This document shows positions 23,401 through 35,284 of a stretch of 64,000 nucleotides of DNA, in pieces. Each line of letters begins with the position of its first letter. The first letter of the stretch is position 1. Origin of the DNA: Apostichopus japonicus (lineage: Eukaryota; Echinodermata; Holothuroidea; Aspidochirotida; Stichopodidae); the NCBI RefSeq assembly GCF_037975245.1, contig NC_092570.1, positions 8,245,001 through 8,309,000 on the forward strand. Direction: 5' to 3'. A model generated the notes under the pieces. That model was given only the letters and a program-made list of their open reading frames with translations, was not told the origin of the DNA and ran no database searches. A program made the position numbers and the translations under genes.

Positions 23401-26400
23401 GAAAGTCTGATAACAAGGTAAACACAGACACTCCAAAAGAGTACCCTCAGACGGATACTTCATTTGTAGATCCACCCGCATTTAGTACAATAAACCTATT
23501 GTCTTTTTGTGGATGTCAAATGTTGAGAGAGGGGAAATCCTGGGACCCTTGTACACACGATAACCACAAAAGTAAAGTTTGGATACACCTCAAGCTTTTC
23601 GCATAGATCCCTCTTTAATGCAGGATGATGGTCACTTGATAGTCACTTGAGTCAACAATTGGGAGAGGGAATTATTATTGGTCCGCAGGGTATACATTCT
23701 AAGTCACAGCTTCAATCATACTGGACGATGATGCATTAATGAGTTTAAAGCTTTTAAAAAGGAATGCAAAGTACCATCATTTTTTTATTTCTATCATCTT
23801 TCAGGAGTCTGGTTTGATCACCAATAGTAAACTGCAAGTGGCATGCCAATCAGTTGGTAGGTTTATCTATACAAGCAAGTGTTGTCTCTTTTGTGTCCAC
23901 TCTATCATGTCCTCTCTATCCTGTACTATCTATTGTGTGTCCCTCCCCCCTCCCCCTCCCCTCACCCTCATAGTGTCTGATTGCTTAACTCTAATCTACA
24001 AAGGGAAATTAAAGGGTTTGATAATCTCTAACCAAATTTCTTGTCAGTGGTTTGCATTGTTCATAGCGACGCTTGTTTATTCCGTCGAGTCGCAAAGACT
24101 GTATCTGTTAGAAATCTGGGAACCAAAATCCATATTTCTGATTCCATGCCAGGCACAGGTTAAGTAAAGGGTCTTTGTAGAGTGAACATTTAGGGATAAA
24201 TTCAAACTACCTTCTTGTGGTTCAGTAGACAATAAACACCCAACAGCTTGTTTCCTCCCTTTTGCCCCCCACCTTTCTCTTGTTCGAGAGGTAGGGGGCG
24301 GGGGTGATGTGAGAGGATGGCCGATGATGAATAAGTTTTTGTTATTATAACAGTTAACTGTCTAGTAAGACTGCAACTTCTGTTAAATATGTGGAGTGGA
24401 AGTTTTGAAAATATTTCATACTTTCATATCCTAAAAGTTTTGAAACAGCAGAAATTATCTCAGAAATAATAGGTCCTGCTAGGTTGATGTGGCACCCAGA
24501 TCTCTGCAATTGAGTAGTGACACCAAAACTCTGAAACCTGTCTACAAGCTGCTTATCTAAAACAATGGTCTGCAATTACACTAGATGGAATGAGTTTTGA
24601 TCATAGCATTAGTCTGGAGAATTATGAATTTGAGAAATGACCAGAAATGAGATTATTAAAGTGTGATGGTACCTCATGTTATTTAATCTTAATGATTTTA
24701 TTTATTTTTGCTACATCACTCTAGTGTATATCAAATGTATTTGTAAAGGAAATTGGACATTGAAAGATTGGAGGCCTCTTCCATGACCTGTAAAGAAATA
24801 GAAAATGTGGCAGGGGGATTGCTGTAGGTGCTTTTCAACTTGAATATTTTGAAATGATGTTCTTTTACTTTAGCTTTAGCTTTAGCTTCAAGTTGTTTTT
24901 TCTTTTGCTGTCTTTTCACAGTCAAGAAATTTGGATACGCTTTTAAAAATCAAGAATTCAGATACAAGTCGAACCAGGTACGGTCAGGCCACCAATTGAA
25001 CACACAGCAATTAGGACTGTAACTCTCTCTCTGTGTAGTTTCTGATGAGAGTGATGTTTTGTTAACATTGCTATGGAGGGGGAGGGTGGTGGTGGGGGAA
25101 AGGGGGAAAGGGGGGAAGTGGCACTGAATAAGTGTGAGAGGAAGTGATAGTGTATGGTTAAGTGATTTTAAGAATAAACAAGACAGTAACAAATTGAATT
25201 TCTTTTTGAACAATCAAGGATATTTGGTTTCAGTCGAGGAGATCATTGATGTTTATACAATCTTGTACAGAGTTACCAGGAAAGGGTAGGACAATGGAAA
25301 CATTCCATGTGTCAAGTTGGTGAGACATGAACTGTTCATTGAAAAAATTGATGACATTGTTGTTTCTGTTTTGGCAGAAGACATAAAAGTGAAGAAAATA
25401 TCTCTTTTTTTCACAAATGGTGAAAAATAACGCTAATTGTTTTTAATAGTGTGCACTAATTATGCAGTACATAAGAAATTGAAATGCATGTAGCTCAATG
25501 ATGATATCTTTAGACTTGATCAAGTCCTCAGCAAGGATCGTTAAATCTGCGATATCTGCTAAATGGCAAAACAATTTTCCTAAAGCTGTTTGGGCTAATT
25601 GTTGATGACAGTTATCTTTATCACAGAGACCAGTAATGATGGTTGGATTTGTGATATGTTATATTATGTTGTATGACATTGCATTACATCACAGTTACCG
25701 TGTTCAAGATTGTGAACCAGTCAAAATCGTTAAGTTAATTTCTTTCTTTTTTTGTGATCCTCTTCAGATTTTGGAGTGTGAGTTCTACCTACTAGAACTA
25801 TTGGTATGTACATTGAAAATTCCTATATCACAGCAAGAATTAATTTACATATCAAAAACAGCACTTTGTGTCTTGCCTTAAATAGCAGTAATTGTATCCG
25901 AGTTTTTCGCTCACTTTGAAAGGCCAACAAGGAAGTGTCACTTGTATCAAGAATGGACACAGGTAGTCAACTTTAACACACAATCTATTTTACTACATGA
26001 TTATAAATAACAACAGTATGTAGAGACATTTCAAACCAGAACAGCATAATTGCTGTAAGACAATTAATGTTTGTCACAGTGATGATGTATCAAGCTGTGC
26101 AGATAATAAAAGTCCAGAAATTGCTAAAATCGATGTCCCTAAAACTAAACAACTTCAAGTTTAGACAAACACCTTTCAGGTCACTTGACCCCTCCTTCTC
26201 TCTATCAAGCCTACCTTGAGCTATGACGTTAAATGTTTCTCTGCCAAGTACTGAAAAATCCTCCCTTTTATTTGTTTTGAATTCTTTGTAACCCCAACAT
26301 TTCACAGTTCACCTTTCACGTGTGAAGCAACTTGCACAATTTCACGTGTCAAACTACTTGCACTTTTTCAGATTTTACATGTGAAGGAGAAACAACTGCA

Positions 26401-29400
26401 TAGCTCAAACAAAGGTCATTGCACAATTTCACATGTGAAAAACACTGAACCATAAATCATTTCCTAGAAACAACTGCATAGTACAAACAAAGGTCATTGT
26501 GCAATATCACATGTGAAATACACTGAACCAAAAACCATCTCACTACGAAGGCGAAACAACTGCATAGTTCAAGCAAAACTCATTGCACGAATTCTCATGT
26601 GAAATAACATTGAACCCAAAACCATGTCACTACAAAAAGGGGGGGGGGGGTGGGGGGGGCGGGCAACTGCAGAGTTCAAATACAGGTCAGCAAGTCCAAC
26701 TGTGGCAAACAATGTAAACAGAATGACTATCTACAGCACTATTAAGTAAATGACTTCTGTGCATTTTTTGGAAAACTTTTTATCAATCTTTGTGAAAATG
26801 TCTTTCACCAAGCTTCTAAATCAGTGTAATAAATTAATAATGACCAATTTAACTGCATTTAATTAAACTGTTGTGATTGCTCACAAACACAACATCATAA
26901 AGTTAACTAAGTCAAATTGAAAAATCTCAGTTTCCATTTTGATCAAACTTGAGACACTCGTCTTTTGTGAAACGTGCAAATTTTTGTGTTTTGTAACTAT
27001 TGTTTCAAAGTTGCGATTTTTCAATAATATTATCCCTTAACCTTAAGTATCCTTTTGCAAGCCTTGAGAAATTGTCTTTGTAAATTCAGTTCCTAAGAGT
27101 GGTTGGTTAAAATCAACTTCCTTTAGTGGCTGGATTTGTAATGTTGTGGACTTGCTAAATGAAATGAATTTGTCTTTCTAATGTGTATAGATCTATCTCT
27201 ATATGTTACCTCAGCAGAAATTTTGATATCTAGAAGGTTAAGAACATTGATGATGCCTTTTGTCAATCACATTGACTTAGTTATAACACATGACTCCATC
27301 ATCCCCTTCTCCTTCTTTTTTGAGATTGCAACAATTATTATTATTTTGTTTTTTGAAATCCTGTGTCACTGACTATTTCTGATAATATTTTTCTTTGCTA
27401 AAGGACTGCTGTCTGATTGTGTATCACCCTTACCGTCCGTTGATACAGTACGTGGCTGACCTGGGACAGGAAGAACAGTTACTACCCCTAGCCTGGTAAG
27501 AGATATCTCCTAACATGTTTCCTCTCAGGCCACAAGGGTGTATATGTGACAGGTGGGCGATTTATATCCCCCCTTAAAAAATATTCGCACATCTACTTTC
27601 TTTTTTTACTTGCGTGTGCGGCTTTTATTTGCCAATTACGCATTTTCAATGATGGCTTTTTAGCCGAAATCCATGTGGGGCTCTGGTCAGGATGTCTTAT
27701 TACGGACAATAAACCGTTGCTATTGCGTCCATCAGTTAAACATCTGTCACCCTCTTCTTTCTCCAATTCCGGAGGTGGGGTGGGTAACATATGGTCTGCT
27801 GTCATGGGAGACTGCACTTTCTACAGTGTTTTGCAGCACTTTAGTAGTGGACTCTTGTCTGGTTTTCCTTTTTGTGACATTTTTTGTTTGCTTTCTGAAG
27901 TAAGAGGCTCTGCATGTTAAAGTATAGGTATTATTTCCACTATACAGTGAAAGTGTGGAAAGGGAGGGTAGAGAAGTGGAGGAGGGAGAAGGTAATTGAA
28001 AGGGAGGAAGGAGGAATGGGGGGGCAGTGAGGGGGGGCGGCTAAGTAGGTGCTCTGCGCCATTTTACAGATAAAAGGAAGTATTTATGGACATAAACCTT
28101 GATATTAGGTTTTTTTTCCTTGTTCTCTTTCATTTCATAGGAAAATAGTGAATGATAGTCTTCGAACAGATGTGTGTCTACTGTACCCTCCATACCTCAT
28201 AGCATTGGGTGAGTTGCATTGTTACACTCATAAAGTAATGTTACAATAATGTTAGACTCCTCCTAATAGCTATTAGTGGAGGTTCATCTCTGGGCAATGT
28301 GTGAAGCTAACATTATTAATGTTTAATAGGGGAATCATTGAGGGATGTTAATGGGGATGGGGGGGGGACCTTAAGCGTTTATGTTTTATGTGTTACTGTT
28401 TCCTCAATTATTGTTCCATGTATGATAGATTCTTCTGCTGTTGTTTTATGTGCCAATGTTCTATCTGTTATTGTTTTATGTGTTACTGTTCTACATGATA
28501 TTGTTTTATGTGTTACTGTTCTATCTGTTATTGTTTGATGTGTTACTGTTCTATCTGTTATTGTTTGATGTGTTACTGTTCTATCTGTTATTGTTTTATG
28601 TGTTACTGTTCTACATGATATTGTTTTATGTGTTACTGTTCTATCTGTTATTGTTTTATGTGTTACTGTTCTATCTGTTATTGTTTTATGTGTTGCTGTT
28701 CTATCTGTTATTGTTTTATTTGTTACTGTTTCCTCTACACTACTGTTCCATGTATTATTGTTCCTTCTGCTCTTGTATTGCATGTCTCTGTTCTATCTGC
28801 TGTTGTTTCATGTGTGACTGTTCTATGAGATATGTTTCTGTGTGTGACTGTTTCTTCTGAAACTGTTTTAATTGTTACTGTTACATCTGCCACTTGATTT
28901 TGTGCCATTGTTCTGTCCGCTGTTGTTTTATGTGTTACTGTTCCATCAGTCAATAGTATGTTACTGAACTTACTGTTACTGATACATTTTATTGTTGCAC
29001 CTGCCACTGTTTAGTGTGCTTTTGATATATTTGCTATTTGTTTAATACATTATATTCTTTATATGCTTATTGTTTCTTATCTTCATTTCCCCCACAGCTT
29101 GCCTCCACATGGCATGTGTCATCTCACAGAAAGATACAAAGCATTGGTTTGCTGAACTCAATGTTGACTTAGACAAGGTACAGGTATACCTTGGAAAGTT
29201 CCTGACCATAATGAATATGCAGTTCCCCCCCCCCCTCCCCATTAGCCAATCATATGGCTCCATTACATCATGTCACAATTGTTGATTTAAGCAGGAAAAA
29301 AAGCTTTTTTTAGCAAACACTCAGACAAACTCTCTTATGCTTGAATTCCCAGCTAAAGAATACTGAAAACAAGTCCTTTAATTTTACCATTGACATCCAT

Positions 29401-30559
29401 ACAGTTAGTTTAAGACAAAGCAGCTGGGAAATAAGGAATTGAGCCATGAATATTCAACCACCTGCCAGACGGACAAGAAAATTTGTCTTGTTATTCCCTC
29501 CGGTGGTCAGTTAATTAGAGACAGAGGCCCTCACTATCTGCAGTGGCTGCCAGTTGAATATAAAACATGTCATGTTTTTCACCTGGGGAGCAAGGGGAGA
29601 ATAAGGAAAAGTGACTTCACTATTCACCTGACGGCTGGGTGAATAATATGACATAATTTCTTATCTGAAAAAGTAATGTAAAAAACATGTATGGCAAAGA
29701 AGATTTGTGGGTTGTGCATCACCGTCCAAACATGAAAATGATGTACCGACTTGTACCCCTTAGCAACAGATCATACAAGCTGTACTGATCGGTTAAGTCA
29801 CTACCGACCAGTGCTTCATGTATACATACCTTGTCACATGTTTGATGAGGAAATAGTCACCGCATAAGTTTTGAGGTGCCTTTACCATATTTAAAGGAAA
29901 GATATGTTATCGGAAACATTGAACAAACTACTCTGGTATTTTAGTCCAGAGAAACCGCACCGTGTTTGATGAAATGTGTTGCCAATGAGAAAATAAATTG
30001 ATACATTTATTGTGTGTGGCATGGGTCTATTGAGTCTATCTTGTTTCTTGCTTGTTAGTTAGACTAATTATGTATAACTATTAGAAGTCTTGGTTAGTTA
30101 ACCAAGACTATAACAATAATGCAAACTCCAGCTGTAACTGCAGAAATTATCAGCATTTGTTGCAATCCCTGAAGTTTCTATTTGTCCAAGAATCATACGA
30201 TTGAGTCTATCTCGTCGTTTCTTACCGAGAATGTTGTCTATGGCAGTTCTCATATCCTCTTCTTGCTTTGATAGGTTCTAGAAATAACTCAACAAATCCT
30301 GCAACTCTACGACCTCTGGAAGAATTACAATGAGCGAGAAGAGATCTCTGGAATCCTGGAGAAAGTCCCAAAGCCGCAACTTGCCCCTCCAAACGGGTAA
30401 GGTTACATGTGTAACTATCTTCTGTCTGAAATGTAACATAATTGAGACCATCTGGTGTAGTTCTCCTCATATTCTGCCAATGTACTTTATGTATATTATT
30501 GTATTATTATTATTATTATAATTATTATTATGATTATTATTATTATTATTATTATTATG

Positions 30560-30590
<31 letters not shown>

Positions 30591-33500
30591 CATGCTGTCA
30601 GTTACATTAATAGCCCACAAATTATAAACGATAAAATATCTGGACATCTACAAGCTAAAATTTGAGGAGCAAAGAAAATTTGGTTTAGACAGAATAAGAT
30701 TTGAAACATTCATCTTAGGAGTGCATGTCCTATTTATTACCAACTGAAACATGCACCCCTCAATGAGTGCCACTTTGTATTAATCATTTCTGGGGGAGGG
30801 GATGGGGAGGACATGCCCTGTTTGCTACCAATTGAAATATCTACCCCTCAGTTAGTGCAAATTCAAATAAATAATTTCTGTGGAAGGGGGGGGGGGGGTG
30901 GAGTGCATGCCCTCTTTTCTACCAATTGAAATATCTATCCTTCTGTAAGTTGAAATATCTACTCCTCTGTTAGAGCAAATTCATATTAATAATTTCTGTG
31001 GGAGGGGAGGGTGGGTGGGTGGGGGGGGGGGGGGTTAGGGAAGTGAGGGAAGTGCATGCCCTGTTTACTACCAATTGATTTTTCTAGCCCCACTGTTCAA
31101 TTATGATAGAGGCACCCATGGATATCTCTCAAATGTATTAATATCTTCCAATATCGTAATATCTTCACTGCTAAATCATATTAATCATATCTGTGGGGGA
31201 GGGGGGGGGTTGTCAGGAGTGCATGCCCTGTTATCTACCAATCAAATATTTTATCCCCTCCATTAGTTAGTGCCAATTCGTGTAAAACATTTCTTTGGCG
31301 GAATTGGGGAGGGGTGTGTGGGAGGGAGGGGCATTATCAGTCATACCTTGTGTACAGTGTGAACAAGGATTAGATCCATTATCATTTTGTTGCAACCCTT
31401 GAAAACTACCTGGGAGGAATTGCAAGACAATATACAGCTCCATTGAAAGATAAATATAAATGTATTAATGTCAAGCAAAACGAGTAGGAAACTGAACGTG
31501 TAATCGTCACAGGATCGCAGGAAAGCCACGAGTAGACTATACAAGCGACTCGCTCATTAAACAAGAGCTACCAGTATGTTATCCGTGGCAAGTTGTTTGA
31601 GTTGCCATCCCTGACAAGGTGTTTGGATGGGTAGAGGAACTTGGATGGTAAAGGGGGGGGGGCTTAGGGGGAGGGTACTAGGAACTTTGACCGTTCGCTT
31701 TGTTAGATTTATTAAATTGCAATGCATCATTTCGAAAATTGGTGACTTTTTGGTGAAAGTTGGAAAATTAATATATTTCCACATTGACTTTTAGTAGCGA
31801 AGAGGGGATTTTTCATAATGTTATTGGAGTTTGTAACTGTTGATTAATATGAGGTCTGCATTGATGACATCATCAGACTACCCTCCATACATGATATAAA
31901 GTCTGCATAATCTTACAATACAAGGAAAGAAAATCAGGAAACATAGCTTATGGTGCAACATTTAACTTGTAACAGTCGTGTATGGAAGATTTAAAAATTT
32001 GCTCATCAGTGAGGACATCTTAATGTCATTAATTAAACTATTAATTAAACTATGGCAGCAACTAACAGTGCTTAAAACTTATATTTTTTATGCCACACTG
32101 CTGCATATGAAGGAAGAAAGCCAAAGGAAGGTTTACATGTTAAGATGGTTTACCATTGCATGCGTGTATATAAATCACAGTCAGCAAGGGAAACTTTTTG
32201 TTAACATCACTAAGGAGTTCCTTTATTTTACTTGTTAAGCTTGACAAGACCTTTGTTACTATAACTTCTCTTTCTGTGACTGAAGTAAATGACTATTTAT
32301 CGTTATTAACCATTAACATATTTAATCCAATAATTAACCCAAATATGTTGCTCCAAAGTATGACAGAACTGAACAAAAAATTTCCGAAAATTTTCAAGTT
32401 TATGGAAGATTCTTTGTAATCTTTGATTAGATTTGATCTTTTTTTAATGAATGATATCTCTTCTCTTTTCCTCAGACACCGGTCTATGCCACCGGTAAAA
32501 TATCTCTTTATTCTTGTTCACTCCCTCTGTACTACCCTTCTTTCTCTATTCCAAACTGTAACCAGTTCACCAATAATAATCATAATATAAACAACTTTGT
32601 AGCTGAATAATTAAAAGAGTTTATGGTCAGTAAAATCAGCTCTCTTTTATGTGCACATTCATAACACATTTATTAGTCTCAGGTCTGTACTCTGTAATTC
32701 CGTCTGACCGACGGTCTGTCGTCTTTGTTGTCAGTCTGAAAAGCAGTCTCCTCCCAGCAAAGGGGAGTTTTATCAGTAGAGTGAGTCAGACCAGTATTCA
32801 GTCTGTTAACAAGCACTTACTGTGGTATGTTTATGTACATATATTGTGTGTTCTAGACTGAGTGAGATTTGACTTGTTGTATGTTTGTAGAGCATTCTTG
32901 AGTCTGAACATATAGCCTGCATGTTGCATGCTTTGATTCTGACCCAAAAATATAGTCTACAAGCTTAATGTCACTTTCATCTGGTAGAAAGGAGTAGTCT
33001 GCTAAAGAGCGTGTCTGTTTGTTTGTCCATTGGTGTCTGTCTGTCTGTGTTTGTCACTATATCACACCCACATATGCCTGACCAGTAGTCACGTGACTAC
33101 AGTGGTCTCATTCGCACTATAGTCTGCGTCATCAAACTGGGACTGTTACATGACGGAATGTCCTTGACAGTCATATGGTTGTCATGGCAACAACACAGTG
33201 TACTTAATTATGTGAGTGCACCTATGTGTGATGGATGGTGTCTCAGAAACCATGATTTGCACCAATGCTCCTTAACTGAACAGTAGAAGAACTGGTGAGT
33301 CGGCTGTACGAAGAGAATGAGTTAAATTCCCTTTTTTTAGAGAATGGATGTGTGCAGTATCTGCATTTGCTGTCAGATGAGTGTTCTTAGCTCTGGACGG
33401 TCTAACATGGTCAGTTGGTCAGGTTTGTTACAGGTATTGAACAGACTTATAGTCAGCATTGGTATTAGAAATTAATAATTAATTCTGGACTAAAGAGAAC

Positions 33501-34779
33501 ATTTGAACGTACAACCTGTACAACTATAGCAGTGGTCAGGTCTATCTAATACAATGGTCTGATCTGGATATCTGTCATAGTGCGATCAGTGCATATGTAA
33601 TCGTCTGATCAGTACATATGTAATGATTTCATCAGGATATCTGTCAAGGTCTGATCAATACATATGCAATGGACTAATTAATACATCTTTGATGGTCTAA
33701 TATGGATATTTGTCATGGTGTAATCAGTACATATATACATCTTTGATGGTCTGATCTGAACATCTATCAATGTGTGATCAGTACATATGTAATCGTCTGA
33801 TCAGTACATATGTAATGGTTCTGATCAGAATATCAGCAACAGTCTGATCAATATGTATGTATGTAAGGGAATGACTAATTCATATTTAATGGTCTGATCT
33901 GGATATCTGTCATGGTGTGATAAGTACATATGTAATGGTTCTGATCAGGATATCTGTAATGTCCTGATTGGAACAACAGTAATTTTAAATCTAACCTGCA
34001 CATTTGTCTCACTTCCTGTTTAATATCTGTGTGCAGTCTTATACACATATGTATTACACCTGTACATCACCAATCCATCGATTATGTCAGTGAGGAAACG
34101 TGCAAAAAATGTACCAACCATGGAGGGTCATGTGACATGCTGCCTTGTAGCACTTAACTCTTATAGTGTTCCTTCAACGTGTATTCTACAACAAATAATG
34201 TCATGATTATATAACTACTACATTCCTGGTGAAGCTATGCAAACAATGGCATCTTGCTAAATGGCACATTTTTTTCAATATGTACAGCAACTTTTAATTC
34301 CAAAATTTCCATTTGGGCATTTTCTTCTAACAATGGAACTGCAACTGGAAAGCAAGTAGCTTATCGTGACTTTACACAAATGTACAATAGCAGATTCCAG
34401 GATTTGTTGTTTCTTAGCAACACAAGGCTCCTTGCTGTTTTTGCATGTAAAACAAGCATGTATGATATGAGAATGAACGCTGTATAAAGCAATCTGTAAG
34501 ACTCTGTAGATGTTCCAATAGTAGTCATAGTCTATGCAGATCAAGCTTTTCATGAGATAGAAAGTAAATCTCAACACATCATCATCCAAACCTAAGTAAC
34601 TATCCTCAAATTGACCATAAATGCCCTTTATAGTAGCGTTCCATTGTCTGCGGAACGCTTATGGCTTCGAACAGAACAAGGGTTAACTAATATGTTGGTA
34701 GCACCTGGAAGCATGTCACATGACCCTTCATAGATGGTAAGTTTTCTTACTGCAGAGTGAGAGCTCCAGGTCATCTTAA
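17442..34779 (+). CDS. CCNC: Cyclin C, complete 12-exon gene
   Basis: Cyclin C is the regulatory partner of CDK8/CDK19 in the Mediator kinase module and acts in the nucleus. Twelve exons join in phase: 17442-17473, 18573-18679, 22716-22870, 23805-23856, 24922-24977, 25768-25803, 27404-27495, 28141-28208, 29098-29177, 30275-30396, 32476-32494, 34756-34779. The product is 280 residues (human 283). The first ten residues, [10 protein letters not shown], match human cyclin C. The first cyclin fold spans about 40-145 ([30 protein letters not shown]) and the second about 147-250 ([26 protein letters not shown]). The tail after KVPKP is Pro/Ser-rich, as in other animals. All introns are GT-AG. An acceptor-like TTATCTTGCAG at 17306 suggests an untranslated exon upstream. 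The last two exons are inferred from splice signals and phase. Confidence 0.95.
18573..18679 (+). CDS. CCNC: CCNC exon 2
   Basis: Acceptor CATCCATAG, donor AGTG|GTAGGT. Encodes residues 11-46, including QWVLDNQ and [11 protein letters not shown]. This is the N-terminal helix region that precedes the cyclin box. Confidence 0.93.
18680..22715 (+). other. CCNC intron 2
   Basis: A four-kilobase intron. It contains a short duplicated TTGCATTGTTGTACCTGCTT motif near 19975-20032, a decayed LINE end (20590-20876) and poly-G/C runs. A CAGTGGCATAGCCA sequence near 19583 resembles a hAT-like end but has no partner. Confidence 0.6.
20590..20876 (+). pseudogene. 3' end of a non-LTR retrotransposon reverse-transcriptase ORF, frameshifted
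   Basis: The first frame reads [20 protein letters not shown], then ERLIG and [12 protein letters not shown]. After a shift near 20731 a second frame reads [19 protein letters not shown], then [15 protein letters not shown] and a stop at 20874-20876. The HP...LPSG+R...R..DSF.PSA...N pattern is the usual end of jockey/CR1/L2-type LINE ORFs. The 5' part is missing, as expected from 5' truncation. An AT-rich tail follows. Confidence 0.8.
22716..22870 (+). CDS. CCNC: CCNC exon 3
   Basis: Acceptor GTTTGTCAG, donor GAG|GTGAGT. Encodes residues 47-98, the core of the first cyclin fold ([31 protein letters not shown]). Two decayed copies of this exon follow in the next intron. Confidence 0.97.
22904..23012 (+). 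pseudogene. Decayed duplicate of CCNC exon 3, copy A
   Basis: Aligns by eye with exon 3 from CAGGTAA...CACGGCAACCA through GATATTCAT...GAGC...GATC to CCAAAATGTT. It carries small indels and has stops in the equivalent frame, so it cannot code. It lies 33 bases after the donor of exon 3. Confidence 0.75.
23040..23160 (+). pseudogene. Decayed duplicate of CCNC exon 3, copy B
   Basis: Aligns well with exon 3: CACAGCAACCATGTCCTTTA, GAGGGTCTAC, then ATTGATCTTTTACTCCTAGG and AACATGTTA. In the exon 3 frame it reads like FKRVY and IDLLLLG, but TAG replaces the Leu codon of YSLK and TAA replaces the Leu after TC. It is a dead exon. Confidence 0.85.
23805..23856 (+). CDS. CCNC: CCNC exon 4
   Basis: Acceptor TCATCTTTCAG, donor GTTG|GTAGGT. 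Encodes residues 99-115 ([10 protein letters not shown]...), aligned with EFGVVSNTRL of human cyclin C. Confidence 0.93.
24922..24977 (+). CDS. CCNC: CCNC exon 5
   Basis: Acceptor TCTTTTCACAG, donor CCAG|GTACGG. Encodes residues 116-134, with [15 protein letters not shown] matching human FSYAFPKEFPYRMN. Confidence 0.93.
25768..25803 (+). CDS. CCNC: CCNC exon 6
   Basis: A 36-base phase-0 exon encoding [12 protein letters not shown], the helix ending the first cyclin fold. Acceptor ATCCTCTTCAG, donor TTG|GTATGT. Confidence 0.95.
26300..26690. repeat. Diverged ~80-85 bp tandem repeat in CCNC intron 6
   Basis: About four diverged units share GAAACAACTGCATAG, AAAGGTCATTG and TTCACATGTGAAA words. 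The array ends in a G-rich run at 26638-26661. Confidence 0.7.
27404..27495 (+). CDS. CCNC: CCNC exon 7
   Basis: Acceptor TTTGCTAAAG, donor CCTG|GTAAGA. Encodes residues 147-176, including [13 protein letters not shown] and [10 protein letters not shown] at the start of the second cyclin fold. Confidence 0.95.
28141..28208 (+). CDS. CCNC: CCNC exon 8
   Basis: Acceptor TTTCATAG, donor TTGG|GTGAGT. Encodes [20 protein letters not shown], aligned with RIVNDTYRTDLCLLYPPFMI of human. Confidence 0.95.
28436..28990. repeat. 30-bp minisatellite in CCNC intron 8
   Basis: About ten well-preserved 30-bp units (TTATTGTTTTATG followed by TGTTACTGTTCTATCTG) run from about 28440 to 28730 and fade into diverged units to about 28990. 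The period is a multiple of three, so both strands stay open with a ten-residue repeat ([10 protein letters not shown] on -). These frames lie inside an intron and are not evidence of a gene. Confidence 0.92.
29098..29177 (+). CDS. CCNC: CCNC exon 9
   Basis: Acceptor TTTCCCCCACAG, donor CAAG|GTACAG. Encodes [13 protein letters not shown] and [12 protein letters not shown] in the second cyclin fold. Confidence 0.95.
29500..29585 (+). pseudogene. Possible small LINE reverse-transcriptase remnant
   Basis: The conceptual stretch [13 protein letters not shown] resembles the LHWLPVxYRI motif near the C terminus of many non-LTR retrotransposon proteins. Only this short match is seen, inside CCNC intron 9. 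Confidence 0.3.
30275..30396 (+). CDS. CCNC: CCNC exon 10
   Basis: Acceptor GCTTTGATAG, donor ACGG|GTAAGG. Encodes [20 protein letters not shown] and continues through [14 protein letters not shown], the last structured helix and the start of the Pro-rich tail. Confidence 0.93.
30504..30590. repeat. (ATT)n microsatellite
   Basis: Imperfect TTA/ATT trinucleotide repeat with occasional G, in CCNC intron 10. Confidence 0.92.
30715..31340. repeat. G-rich ~110-150 bp tandem repeat in CCNC intron 10
   Basis: Five to six diverged units each combine GTGCATGCCCTGTTT, CTACCAATTGAAATATCTA, AATTTCTGTGGGAGG and then a run of G. The G runs reach 13 or more bases and could form quadruplex structures on the + strand (the sense strand of CCNC). 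Confidence 0.85.
32476..32494 (+). CDS. CCNC: CCNC microexon 11 (19 nt)
   Basis: Nineteen bases between acceptor TTTTCCTCAG and donor CACCG|GTAAAA. It completes the split Gly codon and adds HRSMPP in phase 0. It was chosen because it restores phase with the final exon. Alternatives are read-through from this acceptor, which stays open for about 34 codons more before a stop, or skipping. Confidence 0.6.
33540..33970. repeat. Diverged short tandem repeat in CCNC intron 11
   Basis: Irregular units built from GTCTGATCAGTACATATGTA, ATGGTCTGATC and GGATATCTGTCA words, about ten in all, with variable spacing. Confidence 0.75.
34756..34779 (+). CDS. CCNC: CCNC terminal coding exon
   Basis: Acceptor TTTCTTACTGCAG. 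In phase 0 it reads SESSRSS and then TAA, giving a Ser-rich end like the human QNSSYSQS tail and a total of 280 residues. The 3' untranslated region follows; its end is unknown. Confidence 0.65.
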   Translation, partial: SESSRSS

Positions 34780-35284
34780 CATCGATGCACCAATCATCTT
34801 AAGGTTGCACTGTTCATTTATAAATTCCTTACCTTTTGGGTCATTACCTACTCAAATCCTCATACCTTCCCTGCCACACTTCATCCAGTTACTCACTACT
34901 AATGTAGATCAGACAGTTAGCAGATCTGTAGTCGGTACTAGTATTATCCCTGCACCTGCGTAGACGTCTATGTCAAAAGATATGCCCATTTCTGGTCATC
35001 AAAGTCATACTCAAAATGACAGATTATGGGGAAAATCCCCCCAAAATGTAACTTTTAGGTTTTTGGAAGCTTTCTATCTGTAATCAGCATCATATATTTT
35101 CCAATCATTTCTGATAACTGCATGAAGAACAAACTGAACGATTTTCTGACACATCTGTATCACAACTACTGACGAAAATAACACTGACCCGTATAAGACG
35201 TCCAAGATGTACTAACTGTTCTAAATTATCGATACATGTACTGTATTGAGGTGCAATATATCGTCCAGAAGTACAACCATTTGG
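34780..35284. other. Probable CCNC 3' untranslated region and flank
   Basis: No coding sequence is seen after the CCNC stop and no AATAAA was found in this stretch, so the palindrome array that follows may lie within the transcribed 3' region. Confidence 0.4.

Noticed and set aside
28379-29007. Minus- and plus-strand repetitive open frames of 90-139 residues
   Set aside because: They are products of the 30-bp minisatellite inside CCNC intron 8, between two certain exons.
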